A DNA stretch of 64,000 nt from JANQHO01 sp965218075 (GTDB lineage Bacteria; Bacteroidota; Bacteroidia; Flavobacteriales; Schleiferiaceae). Under the pieces are notes generated by a model, which was not told the DNA's origin, made no database searches, and saw nothing but the letters and a program-made list of their open reading frames with translations. Each line of letters begins with the position of its first letter. Position 1 is the first letter of the stretch. This document shows positions 19,401 through 28,595 of the stretch, piece after piece. The stretch spans positions 682,001 through 746,000 of the forward strand of contig CBDCJZ010000003.1 of assembly GCA_965218075.1 (NCBI GenBank), in the 5' to 3' direction. The translations under genes were made by a program, and so were the position numbers.

Positions 19401-21678
19401 TTTGAGCAGTTATAGTAGCTCGAGTGCTCTGGAGCTGGAATTCAGCCATATGCATCACGGAGAAGAAAGCCATGCTAATGACAGAGTATGGATACAGGGC
19501 AGCAACACAAATTCCTGGGTAGAAATTTACAATCTGTATACCAATCAGGGCACATCAGGCATCTACAATCAGGTGATTGGCTTAGACATTGACTCTATCC
19601 TCACAAATGCCACCCCTCCTCAAAGAGTCTCTTCTACTTTTCAAGTCCGCTTTGGACAAGAAGATAATTATCCCGCTACTTCCCGCACAGGAACTGACGG
19701 CCGTTCTTTTGATGACATTACCATTCGGGAAACCTGTCCAACCCCCATCAACCTAACAGCTACCCAGATTACTCAAACCAGCGCTACGCTCTCCTGGGTT
19801 GCTGGCGGGGCTTCTAATTGGGATTTAGAATATGGTCTTTCGGGATTTACTCTGGGAAGTGGCACTCAAATTCACACGACCATCCCTTCTTATACTGTGA
19901 GCGGCTTGACGCCTGGAATGGGTTATGATTCCTATGTTCGGAGTACTTGCGGACTGGGCCATGCGAGTAGCTGGGCTGGTCCTCATACTTTTACCACCCT
20001 TTCGACCTCTTTGCCTTGTCCAGTCCCTTCGTCATTGTTGGCTTCCAACATTACTCAGACCACCGCTGCGCTCTCCTGGGTTACAGGCGGAGCTTCTAAT
20101 TGGAATATGGAATACGGAATTCAGGGTTTTACTCCTGGATCGGGAACTTTTGTGTATAATGTTCCTAATCCTTACACTTTAAGTGGCTTAACACCCGGCA
20201 CGGATTATGATTTCTATGTTCGGGATAGCTGTGGGGTAGGTCATGTGAGTAGCTGGACTGGTCCTCATACTTTTACCACCCTTTCAGCCACTTTGTCCTG
20301 TCCATCTTCATCGTCATTGTTGGCTTCCAACATTACTCAGACCACCGCTGCGCTCTCCTGGGTTACAGGCGGAGCTTCTAATTGGAATATGGAATACGGA
20401 ATTCAGGGTTTTACTCCTGGATCGGGAACTTTTGTGTATAATGTTCCTAATCCTTACACTTTAAGTGGCTTAACACCCGGCACGGATTATGATTTCTATG
20501 TTCGGGATAGCTGTGGAGTAGGTCATGTGAGTGGCTGGGCCGGTCCTTATACTTTTACCACCCTTTCGGCCACTTTGCCCTGTCCATCCCCATCGTCATT
20601 GGGAGCTTCCAATATTACTCAGAACAGCGCTAGGCTGTCCTGGGTTACAGGCGGAGCTTCTAATTGGGATGTGGAATATGGTCTTTCGGGATTTACTCTG
20701 GGAAGTGGTACTCAGATTTCCACGACTATCCTTTTTTATACTGTGAGCGGTTTGACATCTGGTCAGTCTTATCAATTTTATGTTCGGGATAGCTGTGGAG
20801 TAGGTCATGTGAGTAGCTGGGCGGGTCCTCATACTTTTACCACCCTTTCGATCATTTTGCCCTGTCCATCCCCATCGTCATTGTTAGCTACCCAGATTAC
20901 TCAGAACAGCGCTAGGCTTTGGTGGATGTCAGGTGGAACTTCTACTTCTAATTGGGGTCTGGAATATGGTCTTTCGGGATTTACTCTGGGAAGTGGCACT
21001 CAGATTTCCACGACTACCCCTTCTTATACTGTGAGCGGTTTGACACCTGGTCGGTCTTATCAATTTTATGTTCGGGATAGCTGTGGGGTAGGTCATGTGA
21101 GTAGCTGGGCGGGTCCTCATACTTTTAAGACTCTTGGCTGTTTAGCTCCCACAGGGCTGAAGCTCGATATCATTACTGAAATCACCGCTACTGTGAGCTG
21201 GACTAGCGGTGGAGCTTCGAATTGGAATATTGAGTATGGGCCTATAAACTTTCCTCTGGGAAGCGGTATTTTCTTATACAATGTGTCTAGCCCTCGCACT
21301 TTAAGGGGCTTGAAGCCTAATACCTTTTATGATGTCTATGTACAGGACAGCTGCAATGTGGGCAATGTGAGCAATTGGGTAGGTCCCTTGTCTGTTAAAA
21401 CAATTATTGGTATAGATGAGCTTCTCGAGCGCTCATTTCGCATTTATCCAAATCCTAGTAAAGGGGTTTTCAAGCTGGAGTTTAGCTCCTCTCTCGGGGA
21501 GGATATGGAGATCCGTATCACTAATATGATGGGACAAATAGTCTTGGAAGATGAGATTGAGAGTTTCAGCGGAAGCTATAGAAAAAGGCTAGAGATGGGA
21601 GCTTATCGCAGTGGAGTATACCTATTGCAGCTGATTACTGAAAGGGCTACTGTGAACCGGCGTATTATTTTGCAATAG
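16495..21678 (+). CDS. Giant mosaic T9SS-secreted surface protein (1727 aa), giant gene 4
   Basis: This is the shortest complete member. The first ~790 residues (signal peptide, N-terminal domain, CARDB-like domain, beta-helix) align with giant gene 2. After FN3 A (from ~795) there is only one MAM-like domain (885-1079), then six FN3 domains and the T9SS tail, giving seven FN3 in all. The loss relative to genes 2 and 3 is two FN3/MAM-like pairs and one FN3, in frame, as expected from recombination between repeats. Two adjacent FN3 copies share 206 identical bases (20029-20234 and 20311-20516), a recent internal duplication; they have the NMEYGIQGF type of strand not seen elsewhere in the array. 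Role as in its paralogues: secreted adhesin-like protein, ligand unknown. Confidence 0.93.
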   Translation: MKTFNLINLSLSFLFLSSFFPLSLKAQPSTYTVSGPLKGQGPLLNTEPTNSNSGGGNGWTVIHPYNAYGGSSVNSWSSAQSIGFPFSFYGSSATHFCVSKNYLLTFDTTVVGTTVNSSITTDNTALPHANLPDSTIAYFWGGFSPPLGRNDDVQMKIFGTIPNRQLWIKNFSYKHEAQDYSYNFVVLEETTRKIYVVNGWWDRQGVGSYTVGVQLNSTIAVQHSSSPNISSINTTGGFNPWPNVDYYEFTPRSLVNDDAGILSLDAPASKTASGSQLVQVSIKNHGINNLDSVRVNWSVDGVAQASHSWTGSLAPGAVAAAVNIGSYNFILGNPILKIWTNNPNGNPDNDTSNDTLEVSLVVCNLLSGTYTLGGTSSDFPNFNSLAALLNNCGVSSPIIIKVAPGTYAEQFTLGNIAGVSPTNTIVIDGGDSSLARLTHDGSTSNATVAFDSTSYVSLRNITLENTKSSANAWVVHLQNTDHIVIDSCLIEQPVNTTSNRGGIVGSGSLTSAFTITTNKHLTVSDNIITGGYYGIALAGNASAEDVGNYILRNRFSDIYYYGIRVNEQDSLMISGNVIENTNSSFSSGIYCQNITDFEITANNLLDCRDEGIVIYGGSSSGIARSLIANNMIYAPDAAISMSGYNSNVNIYHNTAVGDPAMEFTGSNYSDMSLYNNIFSNPSGVALDASSSLPSTIDIDYNLYQYQAGGNIAEEDFTSYTNLAAWQAAKPALNQNSVEGNPLFVKATSPADLHLIGTLANDTGDNSVGIKVDIDGDSRPLPPSTRVDIGADEYHLPACLYSSGLSASATSVSAASLSWTTGGALNWNIEYGPPGFIPGLGTFVYNVLNPYILTSLNPSTNYDFYVQDSCGIGDVSIWRGPFSFATLCPSLSPATLPLIEDFESLSGTFQQDTGVFCNSTYAWSYETSLASDGRLRFAVPGFANNGSSAATLDKVSSGSDVTNYLILTVDLSSYSSSSALELEFSHMHHGEESHANDRVWIQGSNTNSWVEIYNLYTNQGTSGIYNQVIGLDIDSILTNATPPQRVSSTFQVRFGQEDNYPATSRTGTDGRSFDDITIRETCPTPINLTATQITQTSATLSWVAGGASNWDLEYGLSGFTLGSGTQIHTTIPSYTVSGLTPGMGYDSYVRSTCGLGHASSWAGPHTFTTLSTSLPCPVPSSLLASNITQTTAALSWVTGGASNWNMEYGIQGFTPGSGTFVYNVPNPYTLSGLTPGTDYDFYVRDSCGVGHVSSWTGPHTFTTLSATLSCPSSSSLLASNITQTTAALSWVTGGASNWNMEYGIQGFTPGSGTFVYNVPNPYTLSGLTPGTDYDFYVRDSCGVGHVSGWAGPYTFTTLSATLPCPSPSSLGASNITQNSARLSWVTGGASNWDVEYGLSGFTLGSGTQISTTILFYTVSGLTSGQSYQFYVRDSCGVGHVSSWAGPHTFTTLSIILPCPSPSSLLATQITQNSARLWWMSGGTSTSNWGLEYGLSGFTLGSGTQISTTTPSYTVSGLTPGRSYQFYVRDSCGVGHVSSWAGPHTFKTLGCLAPTGLKLDIITEITATVSWTSGGASNWNIEYGPINFPLGSGIFLYNVSSPRTLRGLKPNTFYDVYVQDSCNVGNVSNWVGPLSVKTIIGIDELLERSFRIYPNPSKGVFKLEFSSSLGEDMEIRITNMMGQIVLEDEIESFSGSYRKRLEMGAYRSGVYLLQLITERATVNRRIILQ
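16523..16565 (+). repeat. 11-bp tandem repeat in signal-peptide codons of giant gene 4
   Basis: There are 3.9 copies of CTCTTTCTTTC, with the same copy number as genes 2 and 3. Confidence 0.9.
20029..20516 (+). repeat. Recent tandem duplication of one FN3 module
   Basis: The blocks 20029-20234 and 20311-20516 are identical over 206 bp at an offset of 282 bp (94 codons), the length of one FN3 unit. The flanking linker sequences differ (CPVPSS against CPSSSS), so the identical part is the domain body. Confidence 0.85.
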
Positions 21679-21743
21679 GGACTAATAAGCTTTTTCTATG
21701 GGCTGATTCTCAACGGATTTTGACAGGATTTTATGAGTGGTTC

Positions 21744-21773
21744 CTAGAAAATGAAAAAAATATCCATTTCTAG
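21744..21773 (+). terminator. AT-rich 3' hairpin after giant gene 4
   Basis: The conserved CTAGAAAATG / CATTTCTAG inverted repeat has a slightly longer A-rich loop here. Confidence 0.35.
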
Positions 21774-21865
21774 CATTCAATAAATATTTACTAGCGCACA
21801 ATAAGTCATGCTTGGCGTACAATAAGTCATAAGCCTTTTTTTACTAAACGAGCCCTTATAAGCCC

Positions 21866-21895
21866 TTGTTAAAAGATTAGATTTTAGTAATATTG
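21866..21895 (+). promoter_or_regulatory. Candidate Bacteroidota promoter of giant gene 5
   Basis: TTG at 21866-21868 and TAATATTG at 21888-21895, 19 bp apart. Confidence 0.55.
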
Positions 21896-21912
21896 GGCTG
21901 ATCTTATATTTC

Positions 21913-21932
21913 AAAAGGCCTCGTCCTTTTTT
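21913..21932 (+). promoter_or_regulatory. Leader hairpin with T run before giant gene 5
   Basis: AAAAGG, loop CCTCGT, CCTTTTTT. Loop bases again differ while the stem is unchanged. Confidence 0.4.
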
Positions 21933-21968
21933 AATGTGAAGAAAGTCTTGTTTCACTAAAACCATTGA

Positions 21969-24900
21969 ATGATGAAAACTTTTACCTTATTTAATCTCTC
22001 TCTTTCTTTCCTCTTTCTTTCCTCTTTCTTTCCTCCTTTAAAAGCCCAAACCTCTACTTACACTGTGAGTGGACCTACCAGAGGACAAGGCTCGCTTTTA
22101 AATACGGAACGAACTGCTGCTAGTGGCGGTTGGAATATGATTCATCCATCTACTGCCTATGGCGGTGCATCGATCAATAGCTGGTCTTCAGCTCAAAGCA
22201 TTGGCTTTCCCTTTTCTTTTTACGGCAGTCCAGCTACTCATTTCTGTGTGAGCAAGAACTACCTGTTGACTTTTGACACCACAGTTGCGGGAACCACTGT
22301 GAACAGTAGTATCACCACTGACAATACGGCTTTACCTCATGCCAATCTTCCCGACCATACCATCGCTTATTTTTGGGGTGGCTTTAGTCCTCCGCTTGGG
22401 AGCGGCGATGACGTCTGGATGAAGACCTTTGGCACTATTCCCAATCGCCAGCTGTGGATTAAGAACCGTTCCTATAAACACGAGGCTCAGAGTTTCAGTT
22501 ACAACTTTGTAGTTTTAGAAGAAACCACCCATAAGATTTATGTAGTGGATGCCCAATGGTACATTCAAGGAGTGGGAAGCTATACAGTGGGTGTTCAGTT
22601 GAATTCTACCACTGCCATACAGCATCCCAATTCTCCTAATATTAGCTCTATTAATGCAAGTAGTTACACTCCCTGGCCTAATGTGGACTATTACGAATTC
22701 ACTCCTCGTCCCTTGGTAAACGACGATGCAGGAATTCTCAGCTTGGACGCTCCGGCTAGTTCAACTGTTCCCGGCTCCCAGTTGGTTCAGGTGAGTATTA
22801 AAAATCATGGAATTAACAACCTGGACAGTGTAAGAGTGAACTGGAGTGTGGATGGAGTAGCTCAAGCCTCTCATAGCTGGACGGGGAGTCTAGCGCCAGT
22901 TGCAGTTGCTGCTGCGGTCAATATCGGAAGCTATAATTTCACCTTGGGAAATCCCACCCTAAAGATTTGGACGAGCAATCCCAATGGCAATCCAGACAAT
23001 TATACTTCAAATGACACACTAGAGGTTTCGTTGTTGGTTTGCAATCTACTTTCGGGAGCTTATACCCTTGGCGGGACTTCCAGCGATTTTCCAAACTTTG
23101 ATTCTCTTGCTACTTTTCTCAACAACTGTGGTGTTTCAGGTCCTGTAATCATTAAGGTAGCTCCTGGCACCTATGCGGAGCAGTTTACACTAGGGAATAT
23201 CGCTGGTGTAAGCCCGACAAATACGATTGTCATTGACGGTGGGAATAGCTCGCTAGTTAGGCTCACTCATGACGGTTCGACAAGCAATACCACCGTGGCT
23301 TTTGGCAGCACCAGCTATGTAAGCTTGAGGAATATAACTCTCGAAAACACCAAAAGCTCAGTAGGTGCTTGGGTAGTGCATCTTCAGAACACAGATCATA
23401 TCGTCATTGATTCCTGTTTGATTGAGATGTCAGTGAATACAACATCTGAAAGAGGGGGTATAGTGGGCTCCGGTAGCTTGAGCGATAGTTATCCAGCTAC
23501 TACAAACAAGCATTTGACCGTCTCTGACAATATCATCACAGGAGGTTACTATGGAATATCTCTGCAAGGCAATGTAAGCGATGAAGATGTGGGCAACCAC
23601 ATGCTGCGTAACCGCTTTATTGATATTGACTATTATGGCATCCTAGTAGCTGAACAGGACAGCTTGATGATCTCGGGCAATGTGATTGAAAATACCAATA
23701 GTAGTTATGCCTATGACATCTATTGCCTAGATATTACGGACTTTGAGATTAGGGCAAATAATTTGCTTGACTGCGGGGGTCAGGGGATAGTAATTGATGG
23801 AAGCAGCTCCAGTGGAGCAGCTCGTTCACTGATTGCCAACAATATGATTTATGCTAATAATTCGGCCATTGTGATGTGGGGAAACAACTCGAATGTGAAT
23901 ATTTATCACAACACGGCTCACAACACGGCTATGGGTTTTTCTGCTATGGAGTTTGTTGGCAACAATTTTGATATGAGTCTCTACAACAACATTTTCAGCA
24001 CCCCAAATGGAGTAGCTTTAGATGCTTCACCGAGCTTGCCATCGACCATTGATATCGATTACAACCTTTATCAATACCAGGCAAGCAGGAATATCGCATG
24101 GGACGGCTCTGCGAGCTATACAAACCTAGCCACTTGGCAAGCAGCCAAGCCTGCACTCAATCGGAATTCTGTGGAGGGTAACCCGCTATTTGTAAGGGCA
24201 ACATCTCCTGCCGATCTGCATCTACTAGGCACTTTGGCCAATGATACAGGTGATAATTCTGTGGGTATTCATGTCGATATTGATGGAGATTCTCGCCCAC
24301 TTCCGCCTTCGACAAAGGTGGATATCGGCGCTGACGAATACCATCTGCCAACTTGTTTGTATTCATCAGGGCTTTCCGCCTCAGTTACGAGTGCGTCGGC
24401 AGCCAGCTTGAGCTGGACCGCAGGCGGGGCTTTAAATTGGAATATCGAATATGGACATCGAGGCTTTATTCCAGGCTCGGGAACTTTTGTGTACAATGTT
24501 CTTAATCCTTACATTTTAACAGGTTTAAATCCCAACACCAATTATGATTTCTATGTACAGGACAGCTGTGGCATAGGCGATGTGAGCTTCTGGAGAGGTC
24601 CTTTCTCCTTTGCTACGTTCTGCCCTTCTTTATCTGCTGCTACTTTGCCCCTAATAGAAGACTTTGAGGTCTTATCTGGTACCTTTCAGCAAGACACAGG
24701 GTTCTGCGGTTCCACCTACGCGTGGAGGTATGAGACCTCCCATGCCAACCTAGGTCGTTTGAGGTTTGCCGTAAGTGGCTTTGCCAACAATGGAAACTCG
24801 GCAGCTACCTTGGATAAATCAATCTCCGGCTCTCCCCCAGTAACCAACTACTTGATTATGACAGCTGATTTGAGCAATTACAGCAGTTCGAGTATTCTGG

Positions 24901-27900
24901 AGCTAGAATTCAGTTATATGCACCACCGAGAATATTCTCATCCCAATGATAAGGTATGGATACGAGGCAGCAACACAGATGCCTGGATACAAATCTATGA
25001 TCTGTATGCCAATCAGATCATAGCAGGCATCTACAATCAGATAATTGGCTTAGACATTGACACTATCCTCGCAAATGCCACCCCTCCTCAAAGAGTCTCT
25101 TCTACTTTTCAACTTCGTTTTGGTCAAGAGGGTTATTATATAGCTTCCAGTGCCAGCAATGATGCTGGCTATTCTTTTGATGACATTGCCATTCGGGAAG
25201 TATGGTGTCGGAGATCGTCTTCTTTGACAGTAAATACCATTGGACTTGATACTGCCTCAGTGAGCTGGAAGGGAGGAGGAGGAGGGAACGTTTGGATCAT
25301 TGAATGGGGGACTGCTGGTTTTACACAAGGATCGGGAACCCTTGACACCGTCACCACCAACTCGTATACGCTAAAAGGCTTGACCCCATTCACCACTTAC
25401 GACTTTTACGTACGCGATAGCTGCTCCAGATCGGGGAATAGCCTTAGTTTCTGGACTTTCCCTATTAGCTTTACGACGCTTTGCCCTTCTTTATCTCCTG
25501 CTACTCTGCCCCTAATAGAAGACTTTGAGTCCTTATCTGGCACTTTTCAGCGAGATGCATCGGTGTTTTGTGCTCCCACCTACAATTGGAGCTATGAGAC
25601 CTCCCTTGCTGATGAAGGTCGTTTGAGGTTTGCCGTATTGGGCTTTGCCAATAATGGAAGCTCAGCTGCAACCTTGGATAGAGTGCCAGGAGGTAGTGCG
25701 GCTATCAATTATCTGATTTTAACAGCTGATTTGAGCAATTACAACAGTTCGAATGCCCTGGAGCTGGAATTCAGCTATATGCATCACGCAGAAGAAAGCC
25801 ATCCTAATGACAGCGTATGGATACGGGGCAGCAACACAGATGCCTGGATGCAAATTTACGATCTATATACCAATCAGGGCACAGCAGGCGTCTACAATCA
25901 GGTGATTGGCTTAGACATTGACTCTACCCTCGCAAATGCCACCCCTCCCCAAAGAGTCTCTTCTACTTTTCAAGTCCGCTTTGGACAAGAAGATACTAAT
26001 CCCGCTACTACCCCCGCAGGAGTTGACGGCTATTCTTTTGATGACATTGCCATTCGGGAAACCTGTCCAAACCCTACCAAGCTAACAGCTACCAATATTA
26101 CTCAAACCAGCGCTACGCTCTCCTGGGTTGCTGGCTGGGCTTCTAACTGGGATTTAGAATATGGCCTTTCAGGGTTTACTCTGGGACGTGGCACTCAGAT
26201 TCACACGACCATCCCTTCTTATACTGTGAGCGGCTTGACATCTGGAATGGGTTATGATTTCTATGTTCGGAGTACTTGCGGGCTGCTCTATGCGAGTAGC
26301 TGGGCTGGTCCTGATACTTTTACCACTCTTTCAGCCACTTTGCCCTGTCCAGCCCCTTCGTCATTGGGAGCTACCCATATTACTCAGACCACCGCCAGGC
26401 TGTCGTGGATGTCAGGTGGGACTTCTACTTTTAATTGGAACTTGGAATGGGGTACAGTTAATTTTGCTCTAGGAAGCGGTAATTTCTTACCTAATGTTGC
26501 ACCTATTCACTATACTTTAAGCGGTCTAATTCCCGGCACCTCTTATCAATTCTATGTTCGGGATAGCTGTGGAGTGGGTCATGTGAGTAGCTGGGCCGGT
26601 CCTTATACTTTTACCACTCTTTCGACCTCTTTGCCTTGTCCAGCCCCATCGTCATTGTTGGCTACCCAGATTACTCAGACCAACGCTAGGCTGTCCTGGG
26701 TTACAGGCGGGGCTTCTAATTGGGATGTGGAATATGGTCTTTCGGGATTTACTCTGGGAAGTGGCACTCAGATTTCCACGACTACCCCTTCTTATACTGT
26801 GAGCGGCTTGACGCCTGGTCAGTCTTATCAATTTTATGTTCGGAATAGCTGTGGAGTAGGCCATGTGAGTAGCTGGGCGGGTCCTCATGCTTTTATCACC
26901 CTTTCAGCCACTTTGCCCTGTCCATCCCCATCGTCATTGGGAGCTACCCAGATTACTCAGACCAACGCCAGGCTGTCGTGGATGTCAGGTGGGACTTCTA
27001 CTTCTAATTGGGATCTAGAATATGGTCTTTCGGGATTTACACTGGGAAGGGGCACTCGGATTTCCACGACTACCTCTTCTTATACTGTGAGCGGCTTGAC
27101 GCCTGGTCAGTCTTATCAATTTTATGTTCGGGATAGCTGTGGAGTAGGTCATGTGAGTAGCTGGGCTGGTCCTGATGCTTTTATCACCCTTTCAGCCACT
27201 TTGCCTTGCCCAGCCCCATCGTCATTGGGAGCTTCCAATATTACTCAGACCAACGCCAGGCTGTCGTGGATGTCAGGTGGGACTTCTACTTCTAATTGGG
27301 ATCTGGAATATGGTCTTTCGGGATTTACTCTGGGAAGGGGCACTCGGATTTCCACGACTACCCCTTCTTATACTGTGAGCGGTTTGACACCTGGTCGGTC
27401 TTATCAATTTTATGTTCGGGATAGCTGTGGAGCAGCTCATGTGAGTAGCTGGGCTGGTCCTTATACTTTTATCACCCTTTCTGTCACTTTGCCCTGTCCA
27501 TCCCCATCATCATTGTCGGCTACCCAGATTACTCAGACCAACGCTTCGCTCTCCTGGGTTACGGGTGGGGCTTCTAATTGGGGTCTGGAATATGGTCTTT
27601 CGGGATTTACTCTGGGAAGTGGCACTCGGATTTCCACGACTACCCCTTCTTATACTGTGAGCAGCTTGACGCCTGGTCGGTCTTATCAATTTTATGTTCG
27701 GGATAGCTGTGGAGTAGGTCATGTGAGTAGCTGGGCTGGTCCTCATACTTTTAGGACTCTTGGCTGTTTAGCTCCCACAGGGCTGAAGCTCGACACTATT
27801 ACTGAAATCACCGCTACTGTGAGCTGGACTAGCGGTGGTGCTTCGAATTGGAATATTGAGTATGGGCCTATAAACTTTCCTCTGGGAAGCGGTATTTTCT

Positions 27901-28304
27901 TATACAATGTGTCTAGTCCTCGCATTTTAAGGGGCTTCAAGCCTAACACTTTTTATGATGTCTATGTACAGGACAGCTGCAATGTGGGCAATGTGAGCAA
28001 TTGGGTAGGACCCTTGTCTATTAAAACCGTTATTGGTATAGATGAACTTCTCGAGCGCTCATTTCGCATTTATCCAAATCCTAGTGAAGGAGTTTTCAAT
28101 CTGGAGTTTAGCTCCTCTCTCGGAGAGGATATGGAGATCCATATCACTAATATGATGGGACAAATAGTCTTGGAAGATGAGATTGAGAGTTTCAGCGGAA
28201 GCTACAGAAAAAGGCTGGAGATGGGAGCTTATGGCAGTGGAGTATACCTATTGCAGCTGATTACTGAAAAGGCTACTGTGAACCGGCGTATTATTTTGCA
28301 GTAA
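21969..28304 (+). CDS. Giant mosaic T9SS-secreted surface protein (2111 aa), giant gene 5
   Basis: Two ATG codons stand in tandem; either 21969 or 21972 could start, and the second matches the start of the paralogues. The N-terminal domain, CARDB-like domain and beta-helix reach about residue 790. Then come FN3 A, MAM-like (884-1079), the divergent GGGGG-type FN3 shared with giant gene 3, MAM-like (1174-1364), seven FN3 domains and the T9SS tail. The beta-helix holds a small in-frame duplication in which the 12 bp CACAACACGGCT occurs twice in a row (about 23907-23930), giving HNTAHNTA where the paralogues have one HNTA. The spacer before it differs slightly from spacers 1-3 (GTGAAGAAAGTC in the leader), a variant shared with giant gene 6. 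Confidence 0.93.
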   Translation: MMKTFTLFNLSLSFLFLSSFFPPLKAQTSTYTVSGPTRGQGSLLNTERTAASGGWNMIHPSTAYGGASINSWSSAQSIGFPFSFYGSPATHFCVSKNYLLTFDTTVAGTTVNSSITTDNTALPHANLPDHTIAYFWGGFSPPLGSGDDVWMKTFGTIPNRQLWIKNRSYKHEAQSFSYNFVVLEETTHKIYVVDAQWYIQGVGSYTVGVQLNSTTAIQHPNSPNISSINASSYTPWPNVDYYEFTPRPLVNDDAGILSLDAPASSTVPGSQLVQVSIKNHGINNLDSVRVNWSVDGVAQASHSWTGSLAPVAVAAAVNIGSYNFTLGNPTLKIWTSNPNGNPDNYTSNDTLEVSLLVCNLLSGAYTLGGTSSDFPNFDSLATFLNNCGVSGPVIIKVAPGTYAEQFTLGNIAGVSPTNTIVIDGGNSSLVRLTHDGSTSNTTVAFGSTSYVSLRNITLENTKSSVGAWVVHLQNTDHIVIDSCLIEMSVNTTSERGGIVGSGSLSDSYPATTNKHLTVSDNIITGGYYGISLQGNVSDEDVGNHMLRNRFIDIDYYGILVAEQDSLMISGNVIENTNSSYAYDIYCLDITDFEIRANNLLDCGGQGIVIDGSSSSGAARSLIANNMIYANNSAIVMWGNNSNVNIYHNTAHNTAMGFSAMEFVGNNFDMSLYNNIFSTPNGVALDASPSLPSTIDIDYNLYQYQASRNIAWDGSASYTNLATWQAAKPALNRNSVEGNPLFVRATSPADLHLLGTLANDTGDNSVGIHVDIDGDSRPLPPSTKVDIGADEYHLPTCLYSSGLSASVTSASAASLSWTAGGALNWNIEYGHRGFIPGSGTFVYNVLNPYILTGLNPNTNYDFYVQDSCGIGDVSFWRGPFSFATFCPSLSAATLPLIEDFEVLSGTFQQDTGFCGSTYAWRYETSHANLGRLRFAVSGFANNGNSAATLDKSISGSPPVTNYLIMTADLSNYSSSSILELEFSYMHHREYSHPNDKVWIRGSNTDAWIQIYDLYANQIIAGIYNQIIGLDIDTILANATPPQRVSSTFQLRFGQEGYYIASSASNDAGYSFDDIAIREVWCRRSSSLTVNTIGLDTASVSWKGGGGGNVWIIEWGTAGFTQGSGTLDTVTTNSYTLKGLTPFTTYDFYVRDSCSRSGNSLSFWTFPISFTTLCPSLSPATLPLIEDFESLSGTFQRDASVFCAPTYNWSYETSLADEGRLRFAVLGFANNGSSAATLDRVPGGSAAINYLILTADLSNYNSSNALELEFSYMHHAEESHPNDSVWIRGSNTDAWMQIYDLYTNQGTAGVYNQVIGLDIDSTLANATPPQRVSSTFQVRFGQEDTNPATTPAGVDGYSFDDIAIRETCPNPTKLTATNITQTSATLSWVAGWASNWDLEYGLSGFTLGRGTQIHTTIPSYTVSGLTSGMGYDFYVRSTCGLLYASSWAGPDTFTTLSATLPCPAPSSLGATHITQTTARLSWMSGGTSTFNWNLEWGTVNFALGSGNFLPNVAPIHYTLSGLIPGTSYQFYVRDSCGVGHVSSWAGPYTFTTLSTSLPCPAPSSLLATQITQTNARLSWVTGGASNWDVEYGLSGFTLGSGTQISTTTPSYTVSGLTPGQSYQFYVRNSCGVGHVSSWAGPHAFITLSATLPCPSPSSLGATQITQTNARLSWMSGGTSTSNWDLEYGLSGFTLGRGTRISTTTSSYTVSGLTPGQSYQFYVRDSCGVGHVSSWAGPDAFITLSATLPCPAPSSLGASNITQTNARLSWMSGGTSTSNWDLEYGLSGFTLGRGTRISTTTPSYTVSGLTPGRSYQFYVRDSCGAAHVSSWAGPYTFITLSVTLPCPSPSSLSATQITQTNASLSWVTGGASNWGLEYGLSGFTLGSGTRISTTTPSYTVSSLTPGRSYQFYVRDSCGVGHVSSWAGPHTFRTLGCLAPTGLKLDTITEITATVSWTSGGASNWNIEYGPINFPLGSGIFLYNVSSPRILRGFKPNTFYDVYVQDSCNVGNVSNWVGPLSIKTVIGIDELLERSFRIYPNPSEGVFNLEFSSSLGEDMEIHITNMMGQIVLEDEIESFSGSYRKRLEMGAYGSGVYLLQLITEKATVNRRIILQ
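22000..22032 (+). repeat. 11-bp tandem repeat in signal-peptide codons of giant gene 5
   Basis: There are three full copies of CTCTTTCTTTC. The trailing partial unit seen in genes 2-4 is shortened by 3 bp, which keeps the frame and changes PLSLKAQ to PPLKAQ. Confidence 0.88.
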
Positions 28305-28369
28305 GGACTAACAAGCTTTTTCTATGGGCTGATTCTCAACGGATTTTGACGGGCTTTTATGAGTGGTTC

Positions 28370-28398
28370 CTAGAAAATGAAAAAATGTCCATTTCTAG
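28370..28398 (+). terminator. AT-rich 3' hairpin after giant gene 5
   Basis: The conserved CTAGAAAATG / CATTTCTAG inverted repeat appears at the usual distance behind the stop codon. Confidence 0.35.
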
Positions 28399-28489
28399 CA
28401 TTCAATAAATATTTACTAGCGCACAATAAGTCATGCTTGGCGTACAATAAGTCATAAGCCTCTTTTACTTAAAAATCCCTTATAAGCCC

Positions 28490-28519
28490 TTGTTAAAAGA
28501 TTAGATTTTAGTAATATTG
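28490..28519 (+). promoter_or_regulatory. Candidate Bacteroidota promoter of giant gene 6
   Basis: TTG at 28490-28492 and TAATATTG at 28512-28519, again 19 bp apart. Confidence 0.55.
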
Positions 28520-28536
28520 TGCTGATTTCATGTTTC

Positions 28537-28555
28537 AAAAGGCTTTACCCTTTTT
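28537..28555 (+). promoter_or_regulatory. Leader hairpin with T run before giant gene 6
   Basis: AAAAGG, loop CTTTAC, CCTTTTT, between candidate promoter and start codon. Confidence 0.4.
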
Positions 28556-28595
28556 AATGTGAAGAAAGTCTTGTTTCACTAAAAAACACTAAATC

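Noticed and set aside
6706..27378. Forward reading frames in a second frame of FN3 modules (LPLFQPLCPVHPHR type)
   Set aside because: They are out-of-frame shadows of the FN3 repeats, rich in Pro and Leu because of repeat codon content.
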